In this document: positions 55,135 through 64,000 of the stretch, piece by piece
Layout: every line of letters starts with the position of its first letter
How positions within the stretch are numbered: the first letter of the stretch is position 1
Assembly (NCBI GenBank): GCA_012845835.1
Contig: JABAKD010000021.1
Span: forward strand, 15,961,043-16,025,042
Length of the DNA stretch: 64,000 nt
DNA from: Undaria pinnatifida
Taxonomy: Eukaryota > Sar > Phaeophyceae > Laminariales > Alariaceae
Direction: 5' to 3'
Made by a program: the position numbers and the translations under genes
The notes under the pieces: generated by a model
Database searches by the model: none
Told to the model about the DNA's origin: nothing
What the model saw: only the letters and a program-made list of their open reading frames with translations

Positions 55135-56624
55135 CAGACGAGGCCGCCGGTAGTACTCCGTATCCCTACCTCTGTCAATCAGGAATGAATCAATGCATTG
55201 CGTCTGACGCTCTGCCACTAGACTAGCCCTTCTTCTACTTGAAAAACAATTCTACGCCAAATTCAACTATTAATAGGCTATCCCACGAAAACTGGATCCG
55301 CCTCTAAAGGGCTTCGTTTCAACTCAACTCCACCAGCAAACCAGCCTTCGCGGCGCTGTTTTGCGAGGGTGTCGGCTTGCCATCGTACACACCAATGCAT
55401 ATACATCCAGAAGAGGTCGCAGGTACTACTCCGTGTCACGAAGTCGGGGACCCAGAAATGAAACGCGTTGGGCTTTCGCATACACCACAGCCAATGTCAC
55501 ATGCTGCAGTAGAGGTTGCAGTTTTTGGGGCAAATGTTTCCGACCTTGTTACCTCTGACCTCTATTGTGCGGTTGACCTCTATAGTGCGGTTGACCTTTA
55601 TAGAGCGAAACTGTCGGTTACCAGGTAGTATGATAACTTTACGATTGTTTACGGCAAATGTGTCTGAATTCTATATTGCAGTGCGGTTGAACTCCTCAAG
55701 TGCGGAACCATCGGTATGATAACTTTACGATTGTATAGGTGTTAGGGCCCAGATTAACGAAGTGCACGGGAAGCCGTAGTTCGATTCTTTAGTTTTATTT
55801 AATGAAAAATACACGAAAAATTCAAATCTGGTTCTTATCAAGGGACGGCGTAGTGCGTTCTAGAATTAAAAAATAACGCAAAAGGGTCAAGGAACACCCG
55901 TGGTGGACAACGGCTGGGGCGAGCGATGGCTCGCGTCCTTCCCGGAGTGCCGCGGGTAGCGGCAGATTGTTTTTGTCAGCAGCGGGTAGGAGGCTATGGC
56001 TCTAGGCGTCTCTTGGATGGGCTGGCCCCGCCCCGCCGCCCCACACGAGCAGCAGCGACGGGGATGTAGCGGTCGAACTTCTGAGCGAAGTCGTGATGTG
56101 GTAATTGGCCGTGTAACTTTCGAGGTGCTGGGCGACGAAAAACTGGGTTTGCGGCGGTCTCGACTGTTTTCGAAGCGTCGCAGGCGGTCTAGGCCCTTCG
56201 GAGACCGCGCTGCGGCTGCTCCGGTGGTCCTACATCTCGCAATGGTGGCTTCTCGCCTCTCAATCAGCCGACGACATGGCACCAATGCGCGTGGCCGGCT
56301 TCGGTTACATAGAACATGCCATGCCTAGGTGCACAAATTCCCCAAATTGAATTTCGATTTTCGACTAAATTCGACCAAATAAGTATTTTTTTTACTTCCT
56401 TGTTGAATGCGATTTTTCGTAGCAATTCTGAGGATGCCTGCTTGGTGATTCATTTCTTGACCAATCAGAAGCAAACTAAATTAAATCCTAAAAAGAAAGA
56501 AAATCAAAATTTTGATGTGGCAAGTTCCTCGTTAATTGGGGCCCTTGGCATTATTACTAACACTAACGCACAGAAAAGTTGGTCGGGCACGGCGCGAACG
56601 AATGTCTACGAAGTCATGTTTCGG
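55135..56624. other. No firm gene; GC-rich segment at 55.9-56.3 kb
   Basis: Near 55560-55735 two short duplications occur (GTGCGGTTGACCTCTATA and GGTATGATAACTTTACGATT). Between 55880 and 56310 the DNA is GC-richer, with open frames of 110-132 codons on both strands. Arg/Ser richness is all they show and I cannot choose a strand. Confidence 0.3.
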
Positions 56625-56825
56625 GTGAAGATGGTGATGGTGATGGTGATGGTGATGATGATGGTGACGGTGATGGTGATGGTGATGGTGATGGTGACGG
56701 TGATGGTGATGGCGATGGTGACGGTGATGGTGACAGTGACGGTGATGGTGATGGTGATGGTGATGGTAATGGTGATGGTGATGGCGATGGTGATGGTGAT
56801 GGTGATAGTGATGGTGATGGTGAAA
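56625..56825 (+). repeat. (GGTGAT)n microsatellite
   Basis: About 33 units of GGTGAT with GACGGT and GGCGAT variants. MVMVMV and GDGDGD frames are by-products. The flank CGAACGAATGTCTACGAAG(T) resembles CAAACGAATGTCTTCGGAGC at 18090, and the right flank CTCACGTTAGGAGCTCAGAA resembles CTCATGTTAGGAGAGCTCA at 18160, so the same host sequence carries different minisatellites at the two loci. Confidence 0.85.
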
Positions 56826-57067
56826 TTTTGACCTAGTTCCTCACGTTAGGAGCTCAGAAAATTCTAAGAACATGCTGCACCCCTTTAGCGCGGGTTGACT
56901 TCGAACCACTTTTCACTTTTCTTTCGGGGAGCTGCTCGCTTGGGGAGCTCTATTCCCCGCCCAAAGGCTGATTCCTGATGAAACTAAACTCTAAATGCAA
57001 CCCTAACCATGAGCAATATTGCAAACGAAGAACACGGCAGTCCGACGATTGTAATAATAGCACTAAC
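56826..57067. other. No gene seen
   Basis: Only short unique sequence, ending in a TAATAATAGCACTAACAGG tail of the next element. Confidence 0.3.
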
Positions 57068-57150
57068 AGGTTAAGGAGCCCCGTCACTCCGGAGGCATTT
57101 TTGCCAAAAAACGGTATACCTTAACACGTTTACCTTAGTACCTCTACCCA
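57068..57150 (-). repeat. 80-bp tailed element, copy
   Basis: On plus: AGGTTAAGGAGCCCCGTCAC, TTTTTGCCAAAAAACGGTA, TACCTTAACACG. The tail on the minus strand is TGTTAGTGCTATTATTAC. Confidence 0.75.
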
Positions 57151-57171
57151 ACCCTTCTACTACTGCAAAGC

Positions 57172-57390
57172 TTACCCTAGCCTTTGTACTACCGCAAAGC
57201 TTATCCTACCCTAGGACTATTGCAAAGCTTACCCTAGCCTTTGTACTACCGCAAAGCTTATCCTACCCTAGGACTATTGCAAAGCTTACCCTAGCCTTTG
57301 TACTACCGCAAAGCTTATCCTACCCTAGGACTATTGCAAAGCTTACCCCAGCCCTGTCCTAGTAATATTGCAAAGCTTGTCCTACCCCTA
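57172..57390 (+). repeat. 57-bp tandem repeat, 3+ copies
   Basis: Perfect or near-perfect units start at 57172, 57229 and 57286. Each is made of two related halves ending GCAAAGCTTA, so AAGCTT recurs every 27-30 bp. The array decays after 57345. Confidence 0.9.
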
Positions 57391-57595
57391 CTCTCGAAAT
57401 ACAGCAAACCTTATTCTAACCCTTTCCCCACGCTAAAAATGCAACTTTGTCTCAAACAAACGTGAATGCACTTCAAAAGAATTACAACGGCGGCGTATCC
57501 TTTTTTCAAGACCGTGCCGGTTTATGACATTTCGGGAGATGACACCAGGCAAATCAGCTTGACGGCGACAACGACGACGACGACGACGAAAAAAA

Positions 57596-57800
57596 AAATC
57601 TCGGACAGATCACGATCTACTGTAGATCATATAAATCATATAGATCATATGCAGTAGATCCTGTATCTGACGTAATGGTACGATGTGCAGGATCTGTAAA
57701 TAGCATACAGTATCCAACCCTGGAAACATCAGCTAAAACAGACATCATGCAGATCAAACGGCTCCCTCCCGGCAACACAAGCTGAACCAAACAGATCAAA
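57596..57800 (-). repeat. Dispersed repeat with (TATGATCTA)n, copy 2
   Basis: Reverse complement of the order seen at 34200-34495: GTTTCCAGG, TTGGATACTGTATG, CAGATACAGGATCTAC, ATATGATCTATATGAT and GATCGTGATCTGTCCGAG. It is preceded by a (GAC)n run at 57565-57588. Confidence 0.75.
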
Positions 57801-58154
57801 CAGCTCTTTCCGGTAAGATATAGATCATCGAGTGATCTGTCGGTGATCTGCCTGTCAGAGGTGTGATATGATGCACAGTAGTATATTGCACATTTTACGT
57901 TCCTCGAGGGGCGCCGGCGGTCAGAACCGTTGTGGCGAAGAAGCGCAACTCTATCGTAGCTCGCTTCTCCAGCCTTATGTTGCCGGCACAAAGAATCGCA
58001 AACTCTATAGCTCGCTTTTTTTCGCCCCTCCGCGCGGTCAAAGTATGTTGTAGCTTGTGGGTATACGACTTGGCCCAGCGTCGACAAAACGGTTGCTGGG
58101 ATATGTATACAACGTATCTAGTCGTACCCCCCCCTCTGGAGCGAAAGGAGACGT
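57801..58154. other. No gene seen
   Basis: Contains a duplicated CGCAACTCTATCGTAGCTCGCTT / CGCAAACTCTATAGCTCGCTT pair (57947 and 57998), which makes short parallel ORFs. Confidence 0.35.
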
Positions 58155-58285
58155 TCTGCCGGAATATTCTGCCAGAAAAAGAACATTCTGGCGGAATGCC
58201 CCGCTAGAACAATGTCAGTTTGCCAGAATATGCCAGAATAATCTGCCAGATTGCTATGCCAGAATAGTCTGCCAGCAATTTCTAC
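58155..58285. repeat. TCTGCCAGAATA repeat with inverted copies
   Basis: Seven or more copies of (T)CTGCCAGAAT, some inverted (ATTCTGGCGGAAT), so the stretch has local hairpins. Spacing is irregular (15-25 bp). Confidence 0.7.
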
Positions 58286-58892
58286 CCGAACGTTCTGTCG
58301 TATCGCTCGTTGCTTACATAGCCAAGCGCTTGGCGAAAATACACCACATAAAAAAACGAGAGAAACATGTCTCGCGAAAATGCAGTAGCGTTTAGGGTTT
58401 TGCCGAGCTTTGACAAAACAATTGGCAGTCCACATTACCCCCTCCAATAGATATTCATTTTACGACAAATTTCCCAGACAGTCGGGGCTAGATGTTTTTT
58501 TTATCAATAATCCAAGAAAGCATTTCAACCATGTTGTCGAAGACGCTTCCTAGGTCTACACCGCCTTCCATCGCCGAGTGCTTTCGACGTTAGACGGACC
58601 CTTTTTACTAATGAAAAAAAAAAGCTCACGCTAACTGTTTGTTATTTTTCCCCGAAAAGGTGGGGCGCAAGACACATGCTAGAGGTAAAACTGTACCTTT
58701 CTTTCTTGGGGCCAGCCACTCCAGGAGGCTCTATACCCCACCCTAAAAAAACTGACTTATTCATAGAGTAACCAGAAAGCGCAATCCGATGAACTAAACC
58801 ATCCCATGTCCTCAGTACACATGAAAAAAAATCCTTAAATATTCCAAACCAAAATTGGCATTTCATACTATTCCGACCATTTTGGGTTAGGG
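58286..58892. other. No gene seen
   Basis: Nothing supported. The right end, GGGTTAGGGTGGGTTAAGG, is the tail of the next element. Confidence 0.35.
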
Positions 58893-58975
58893 TGGGTTAA
58901 GGAGCCCCGTCATTGATGAAACAGTTTTGCCAAAAAACGGTATACCTCAACGCCTCTATCGTAGCACGCATCGCG
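58893..58975 (-). repeat. 80-bp tailed element, best-preserved copy
   Basis: On plus: GGTTAAGGAGCCCCGTCATT, AACAGTTTTGCCAAAAAACG, GTATACCTCAACGCC, CTATCGTAGCACGC. The minus-strand tail is CCACCCTAACCC, a telomere-like word. Confidence 0.8.
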
Positions 58976-59592
58976 GTTCTTCTAAAGGGGGTTCAAAATC
59001 CCAAGTAATTAGTGAGCCTCAAGATGTGGGTGCGGTTACAAACGGGTAAAGAAATCCAACCCCTGCACACTTTAGCTCTGAAACGCCATTGCGGGCACAA
59101 ACTACTTGGAGCTAGATTCGAGTAGGCATTGTTTCGGAGTACAGCGGGGTATCCGATTGAAGAGTGTCCATACCAAGTGAAACCGGACGAAACCCTCAAG
59201 AACCGCACAAAAACTAGATATGTTGGGGGACGAACTACTCGGGATTAGTGCGGCATCATTTTTGCAGTCATAAAAGGGTCATGTTTGCAGTTCGAAAAGG
59301 GGAAAGAATGGCCACACCCGCTTGTCACGTCTCGTGCTGTATCACACCCTGGAATACACCAAAAAACTACCAAGCACTGGTCCATGGCGGTATGTATCAA
59401 CCATAGACGCCTTCTACGATAGAGGCGCACCGCATATTTTCTTAATACTACCCCTTGATTTGGGAGCTCAAGACACTCTCCTAAAAAACCGATTTTGGAA
59501 AGAAAATGAAATTGCTACCGATTGAAAAACCCCATGGATCGGGGATACAACGAGAATCGTGAAAAAAGTGGCCTACCAGGTATTACTTGTAT

Positions 59593-59712
59593 AGTATTAG
59601 TATTAGTATTAGTATTAGTATTAGTATTAGTAGGTCAAGAATCCCCGTCATTCAGAAGAAAACATGTTCGCCAAAAAAAGGTATACCTCTTTCGTAGCAC
59701 GCGTCTCTGTCC
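59593..59712 (-). repeat. 80-bp tailed element with (TAATAC)n tail
   Basis: On plus, about six TATTAG units (59593-59630) lead into AGGTCAAGAATCCCCGTCAT, CGCCAAAAAAAGGTATACC and TCGTAGCACGCGT. Read on the minus strand, the microsatellite is a 3' tail. Confidence 0.8.
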
Positions 59713-60514
59713 CCCCGCCCCCCCCACCACCTTAAATGAAGAGAATTATGGCCGAACCTTAGGCAAGAGTGGCATGTACGGAAATAAGAGCAAGGTTACT
59801 GCCCGTTGCGAGGGGCTCTTACATCGGGTGTCCCACTGCAGTGTATACCAAGAGTCTATAATAAAGAGGATCCGTGAACCGCGGCAACTTTCCTTGCGGC
59901 CGACAGCAACAGCAGCAGTCTGAGAGTGAAACATTATGTAAATCTGTGAAAACGCTGACAGCAGCAGCAGCATAAGAGTGAAACATGTTGTGTGGCCTGT
60001 GACAACATGGACATCAGCAGCAGCAGCAGCAGCAGCAGTGGCAATGGCTCAGGCGTTCAGACCCTCCATTTTTCAGTCCCGTCTTCCTGCCCAAAAGTTT
60101 CCCCCGGAAAAAAACTTGAGGAACACGCATGTATTAAATTGGCATTAGAATGACCTTCTGTCAGAATCATCGAGTACATTATGCGACAACAGTTGAAAAC
60201 CTCATATTTCTGGCCAGGATGGGGTTCTTACGTAAGGCAGAGTGTGGCCTACACTATTGTCAGCACAAAAGAGGCCATGTTCTTATTTTCGAGCCAGAAA
60301 TGCTTAATTGACAACGTCTTAAGTGCTGTCGCGTACTGACTGTAGCATGAGAGTTCATAAGGACCTGTGAAGTGTGACAAAAACTGCCATAAGGGTTAAC
60401 AAGGGCCTATGAATTGTGACAAACTGCCATGCTGACAACGGCAGCATCAGCAGCACCGGTTCAGACGTTCAAATCATCAACTGGTACTTCTGATGACAGG
60501 CACCGTTCGAAGCG
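59713..60514. other. No gene; CAG run and a short dispersed repeat
   Basis: A (CAG)n run lies at 60014-60039. GTGAAACAT(T/G) plus CTGACAGCAGCAGCA words recur at 59925-59990. Sequence at 60205-60330 (CATATTTCTGGCC, CAGCACAAAAGAGGCCATGT) recurs at 61705-61960. Confidence 0.5.
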
Positions 60515-60690
60515 AGTCGACTAAGGATAAAATAGCTGGAATCTGCCCGCGAAAAAAAACGAAGACACGTACCGTAGTGGAGAGGGGGGAGAAGAGCCTG
60601 TTCACTGACCCCGCATTTGAGTTACGTTTGGGGAGGGAAAAGGAGAAAGGGAAAATGCGAAGAAAATAAAAAGGGTGAGCAAGAAAAAAA
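60515..60690 (+). repeat. SINE-A copy 4, body only
   Basis: GAGTCGACTAAGGATAAAA, CACGTACCGTAGTGGAGAGG, AGAAGAGCCTGTTCACTGAC, TGCGAAGAAAATAAAAAGGG. The closest match is copy 3; no head. Confidence 0.7.
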
Positions 60691-61160
60691 AACGGCCGGC
60701 TTCCTACCCCACCCGCGGTTTTCGGGGCGAAAAAAGATTGGGGAACAACTAGACAATCGAGATGTTAATCATGATGTTCGATAGCTCATGTCTGGCGTTA
60801 ACGCAACGGCTTTGCGGCTGATGCCGTCCGTCCGCGCAATAAAGAGAGCCCAAGACCTTTGTGGTGGTGGCTCGGCGGACAATGGCAGTGTAAAGGCGAA
60901 CAATGTTGTCTTAACGAGGAGAAGAATCGGCTTCCCAGCAGATTTTCATTGTAACACCGCCTCCACGCAATGCAGGGGAAACGTGGATACCAAAACAGAA
61001 GGGCGTTTGGTGTGTTTATTTAGTACTGATGCATGTCGTTTCGAAATTGTGTTCAGTGTATTCGTTGGCCAGGCACCGCCGTGGCCGGTGTCGAAATCAC
61101 TCGGATACCAGTTACCAAGAAAATGAGCTTTTTACGTAGCAGTAACAAAAAAACAGCCAG
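60691..61160 (+). other. Unsupported ORF region
   Basis: A 112-codon frame (60788-61126) begins MSGVNATALRLMPSVR with ordinary composition, but it has no domain, overlaps no repeat and has no conserved context. It is recorded as possible only. Confidence 0.2.
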
Positions 61161-62170
61161 GTTCTAAGCAACGGCGTGTTCTGGGGTGTTACTTAGTCGT
61201 GTTCTGGCCTGTTTTTTCCTCCATCGAAAAAGGAAAACAAGAAACACCAGTTACCAAGAAACAGACTTTTCTACTCGAAGCGGGTTTCCTCCCCCGCTGA
61301 AAACGGAGAACAGGAAATACCTGGTACTACGCAAGAAAGTGCGATGTTGAGGGGTGTTCCTCCTCCGTTGCAAAATGAATAAAAAATACGAACCACCAAG
61401 TATCAAGACGCGCAGATTTTTTTCTGGGGCATTTCTTCCTCCGATAAAAATGGAGAAATTATAGAAAACCAGGAACCAAGAAACAGAGGTTTTAGCTTAC
61501 TTCCTTTCCGGTTGAGAACGGGGAACACGAAATGCCAGGTACACAAAAAAGGTGTTTTCTAGGGGGGGGGGCTTCCTCCTTCGTAGAAACGGAGAAGCAC
61601 GAAATGCCGGTACCAAGAAGCAGCGTTCTCTGGGAATTTCCGCTGTCGTTGAAAAAAGGAGAAATTATTACTAGCAAATACAGCAAGATGTGGCGTCAGT
61701 TAAGAACGTCTTATTTCTGGTCGGGTTGGAATTCTTGTTTAACGCCTTTAGAGCCCCCGAACCCCTCCCTATACTAAATCCAAGTAATTTTGTCCCCCCA
61801 AACGGGTTTCCAGTTGTAAAGGGGTTAAGGCAGGGTTTTTCCTACACTAATTTCAGCACAAAAGAGGCCATGTGCTTACTTCCGTCTAAACCTCGAGCCT
61901 GAAATTCTTCGCTGCCAAATTCTTCAGCGCTGTGGCGTACTGTGGCAGGTACTAACAAACCGCGTTTCCTGGCTCACTTCCTCTGCTGAAAAAGGAGAAC
62001 TTGAAAACACCAGGTACAGCAGTGCCCAAGAAACAGTGTTTTCCGGCGTATTTCCGCCTAGCTAGGGTTGAAAATGGGGGAAGCACAAATACCAGGCAAG
62101 AAACCGAGTTTTCTGCCGTGTGGTTCTTCCTCCGCCGAATATTGACAATAAGAAAGACCCCTTTGGTGCC
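61161..62170 (+). repeat. ~85-bp tandem array, interrupted
   Basis: Ten or so diverged units carry TTCCTCC(T)CCG(T)TGAAAA, GGAGAA, GAAATACCAGGTACCAAGAA and ACAG(C)GTTTTCT(G)GGG. Between about 61690 and 61965 the array is interrupted by a different dispersed repeat that also occurs at 60205-60330. The array resumes at 61975. Confidence 0.75.
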
Positions 62171-63044
62171 GGATACGAGAAATTCGCTGCCTGAACTGGA
62201 CCAGCTTCCTCGCGGGCGCAGGCAGGGCCCCGACTTGAGAATTTAAATACAGGGAAAAAGAGCTATGTCGGTGAAATGTATAATGTAACAGTAGTGTGCA
62301 CTCACTGCTCGGCCGAAAGTAAAATGAAGCCCGATGTGAAAAACCAACTGATGGCTTGCACGATACGGGTCGATGTATCGATAATGCAGACAGACATGAG
62401 TACTATCGGTGTAAAGAAACGCTGAAATTATGCGATGAAAGGCCTGTGTCGGTATACTGCATGACGTCGGCCACGATATAGCACTCTTTGGCAGTATTTT
62501 ATTTTTCAATTTTGGGGCGTCGGAACCCAAAATCTCTGGCAAAACCTTTTGTTTTGTTGTGTTTTTTTTCGTTTTGCACCTAGGTTATGAGGGATATGAG
62601 ACTGTTCATCGGGTTGCACTTACACTATTCTCAAATTAAGTTCCAGGGTGGGGGACAGAGTAGTTTACCAAGTCAACAATCTTCCAGGGACAAAAACGAT
62701 GCATCTCTACCGTAGCCTTGTGTGGTATACAACCGTCATGGCATGTGCTATTGTCCTTTCTTGTACTCATAGCGGAGCCGGCCGCCCCCCTGTGGTCTTG
62801 ACATAATTTTGTTGTCTTTGTTGTTTTACGCCCTACGCGTCTACCTACGCATCCAACTACCGCTGTACAGTTCAGTACAGAGGCACTTGCAAAGACGCAG
62901 AGACGCTTGCCAGGCTGAGATCTGGAGGAAAACAACGAAGTCGAGAGACGCCATGCTGCAGTTAGAGCAGCACGCCCCCGTCCATACAAGAAACCAGCCG
63001 TGGTGTTATTTTTTGTTTTTCATTGGGTGAGTAGTTGTGCCTTC
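62171..63044. other. No gene seen
   Basis: A 117-codon minus frame (62636-62989) has no recognisable domain. Nothing else is supported. Confidence 0.3.
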
Positions 63045-63345
63045 TCGTGACCGTGTTGTAATGGCAGGTTATCCTCTACCCTGGTATAGGTCAGTTTCGT
63101 GAGTTCGAATCCCCCCGAGTGCATACTCGTATAAATTCATGGGGACTTTTTCTTGCGCACAAATTGACTTGTGGAAAGCGCGAGAGCGTGAGTTAGCAAC
63201 AATCGATGAAAAATCGACGAGCAGTGGGATTGCTGAACCCTATGCGCGATAAAAGCTGAAGGCGAGAACCGGGGGGGAAAAGGGACGACACCTGTGACCA
63301 CGGCTTGTCCAGAAGCTGGAAAGTAAAGGAGTGTGAAAGAAAAAA
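63045..63345 (+). repeat. SINE-B copy, head and body
   Basis: The tRNA-like head has GTGTTGTAATGGCAGGTTAT (about 63053-63072) and a near-perfect box B GTTCGAATCCC (63103-63113). Then follow CCCGAGTGCATACTCGTA, TTTCTTGCGCACAAATTGAC, GCGCGAGAGCGTGAGTTAGC and GACGAGCAGTGGGATTGC, ending in an A-run near 63340. Matching copies lie at 35240-35565 and 34600-34822. Confidence 0.7.
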
Positions 63346-63489
63346 AAAAATGTAGGGCCCTTGCGCGTTTGAGCGACCACTGGCGATGAGCAGTGAACAA
63401 ACGCATTGTGAGATGATCACCACCACCAACACCAACAACACCCACAACAACCTAACAGCATCTGAAGTCTGGTGCCCCATATGATATAC

Positions 63490-64000
63490 TATCGCTACAA
63501 CCGTCAGATTTGCCCCCTTCAAGGATTTATAGTTTCCGCGCACATATTAAAGTGTTCCGCCCGCCCCCCGCTCCCCGCCCCCCGCCCCCCCCCGATCCCT
63601 CTTGTCCAAACGCCCCACCAAAAATCAAAATCTGCCAGAGTAGTAAACACTACCAGCCAGCTGATATCACCTCATTACCTTTCTAGCCATCCATGCCGTA
63701 GCTCCAATTCATCCCCCACCCCTCCCTTTTTTTATTTGTTTCCCGTTCCCTCTTGTTCAAACGACCCACCTAAAATCGAAATCGGCCAGCGTAATAAACA
63801 CTTCTATGCAATTGATATCACGTCGTTACCTTTCTAGCCATCCATGACGTAGCTTTAATTCACCCCCCCTCCCAACGCCCCCCCCCCCCCCCCCAACACC
63901 CCCTCCTTCCCCACCACCCGCACCATCGCCTAGACCTAGCACAACGTGACAGCAAGCCCCTACATATATGCGACCTGAACCTGTAAAAACCCTTCCCCCC
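63490..64000 (-). repeat. Composite satellite array, runs off the end
   Basis: Reverse complement of the 2.7-4.1 kb array. The landmarks GCCAGAGTAGTAAACACTAC (63632), CCATGCCGTAGCTCC (63692), a second unit at about 63785-63855 and CGCCTAGACCTAGCAC (63928) are separated by C-runs. The array continues past the window end. Confidence 0.85.

Noticed and set aside
57172-57390. CRISPR array
   Set aside because: Units are contiguous 57-bp repeats without unique spacers, in a eukaryotic context.
63053-63113. tRNA gene
   Set aside because: Good box B but weak D-arm and no acceptor pairing; shared body with other copies shows a SINE.

Overview
This is a eukaryotic nuclear window, most likely from a multicellular alga. 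A brown alga (stramenopile) would fit, but nothing here proves it. Supporting observations are extreme repeat density, tRNA-derived SINE heads, a Copia-superfamily LTR element, short TTAGGG-type interstitial tracts and splice-signal-like AG/GT contexts around exon-sized open stretches. There are no operons, Shine-Dalgarno sites, rRNA genes or convincing tRNA genes. Most open frames are by-products of low-complexity or tandem DNA. Few stretches look like protein-coding sequence, and only the retrotransposon ORF has a family I can name.

Layout. 0-7.6 kb: a SINE copy, a G-rich composite satellite (2.7-4.1 kb) and related fragments. 7.6-13.5 kb: mostly unannotatable DNA with degenerate minisatellites. 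14.0-18.5 kb: the most gene-like host locus, a four-TM protein on the minus strand (15.35-15.89 kb). Degenerate copies of its N-terminal segment lie upstream, and copies resembling its last membrane segment lie downstream. 17.5-25 kb: tandem arrays (12-bp, 60-bp, GCACG-rich, about 600 bp of GGGTT) around one coiled-coil exon at 23.2-23.7 kb. 26.14-31.14 kb: a complete LTR-to-LTR Copia-type element with a perfect 5-bp target-site duplication. It encodes Gag, protease and the start of integrase but no recognisable reverse transcriptase or RNase H. 31.5-64 kb: a mosaic of dispersed families, including two SINE-like families, a MITE-like family with CGGTAGGGGG ends, a palindromic GGGTCGGGTCA family, an 80-bp element with microsatellite tails, a 0.7-kb inverted repeat next to gag-like fragments, and a possible TRIM-like insertion seen against an empty paralogous site.

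How the parts relate. The LTR element looks recent (4 differences in 413 LTR bases) and non-autonomous, so it must have been copied by enzymes made elsewhere. SINEs and MITE-like repeats similarly imply partner enzymes outside the window. The host coding content is small; if transcribed, the four-TM locus with its exon-like arrays and the 38.6-39.3 kb inverted repeat are the best candidates for unusual biology. All calls are by eye; no alignment or database search was run.
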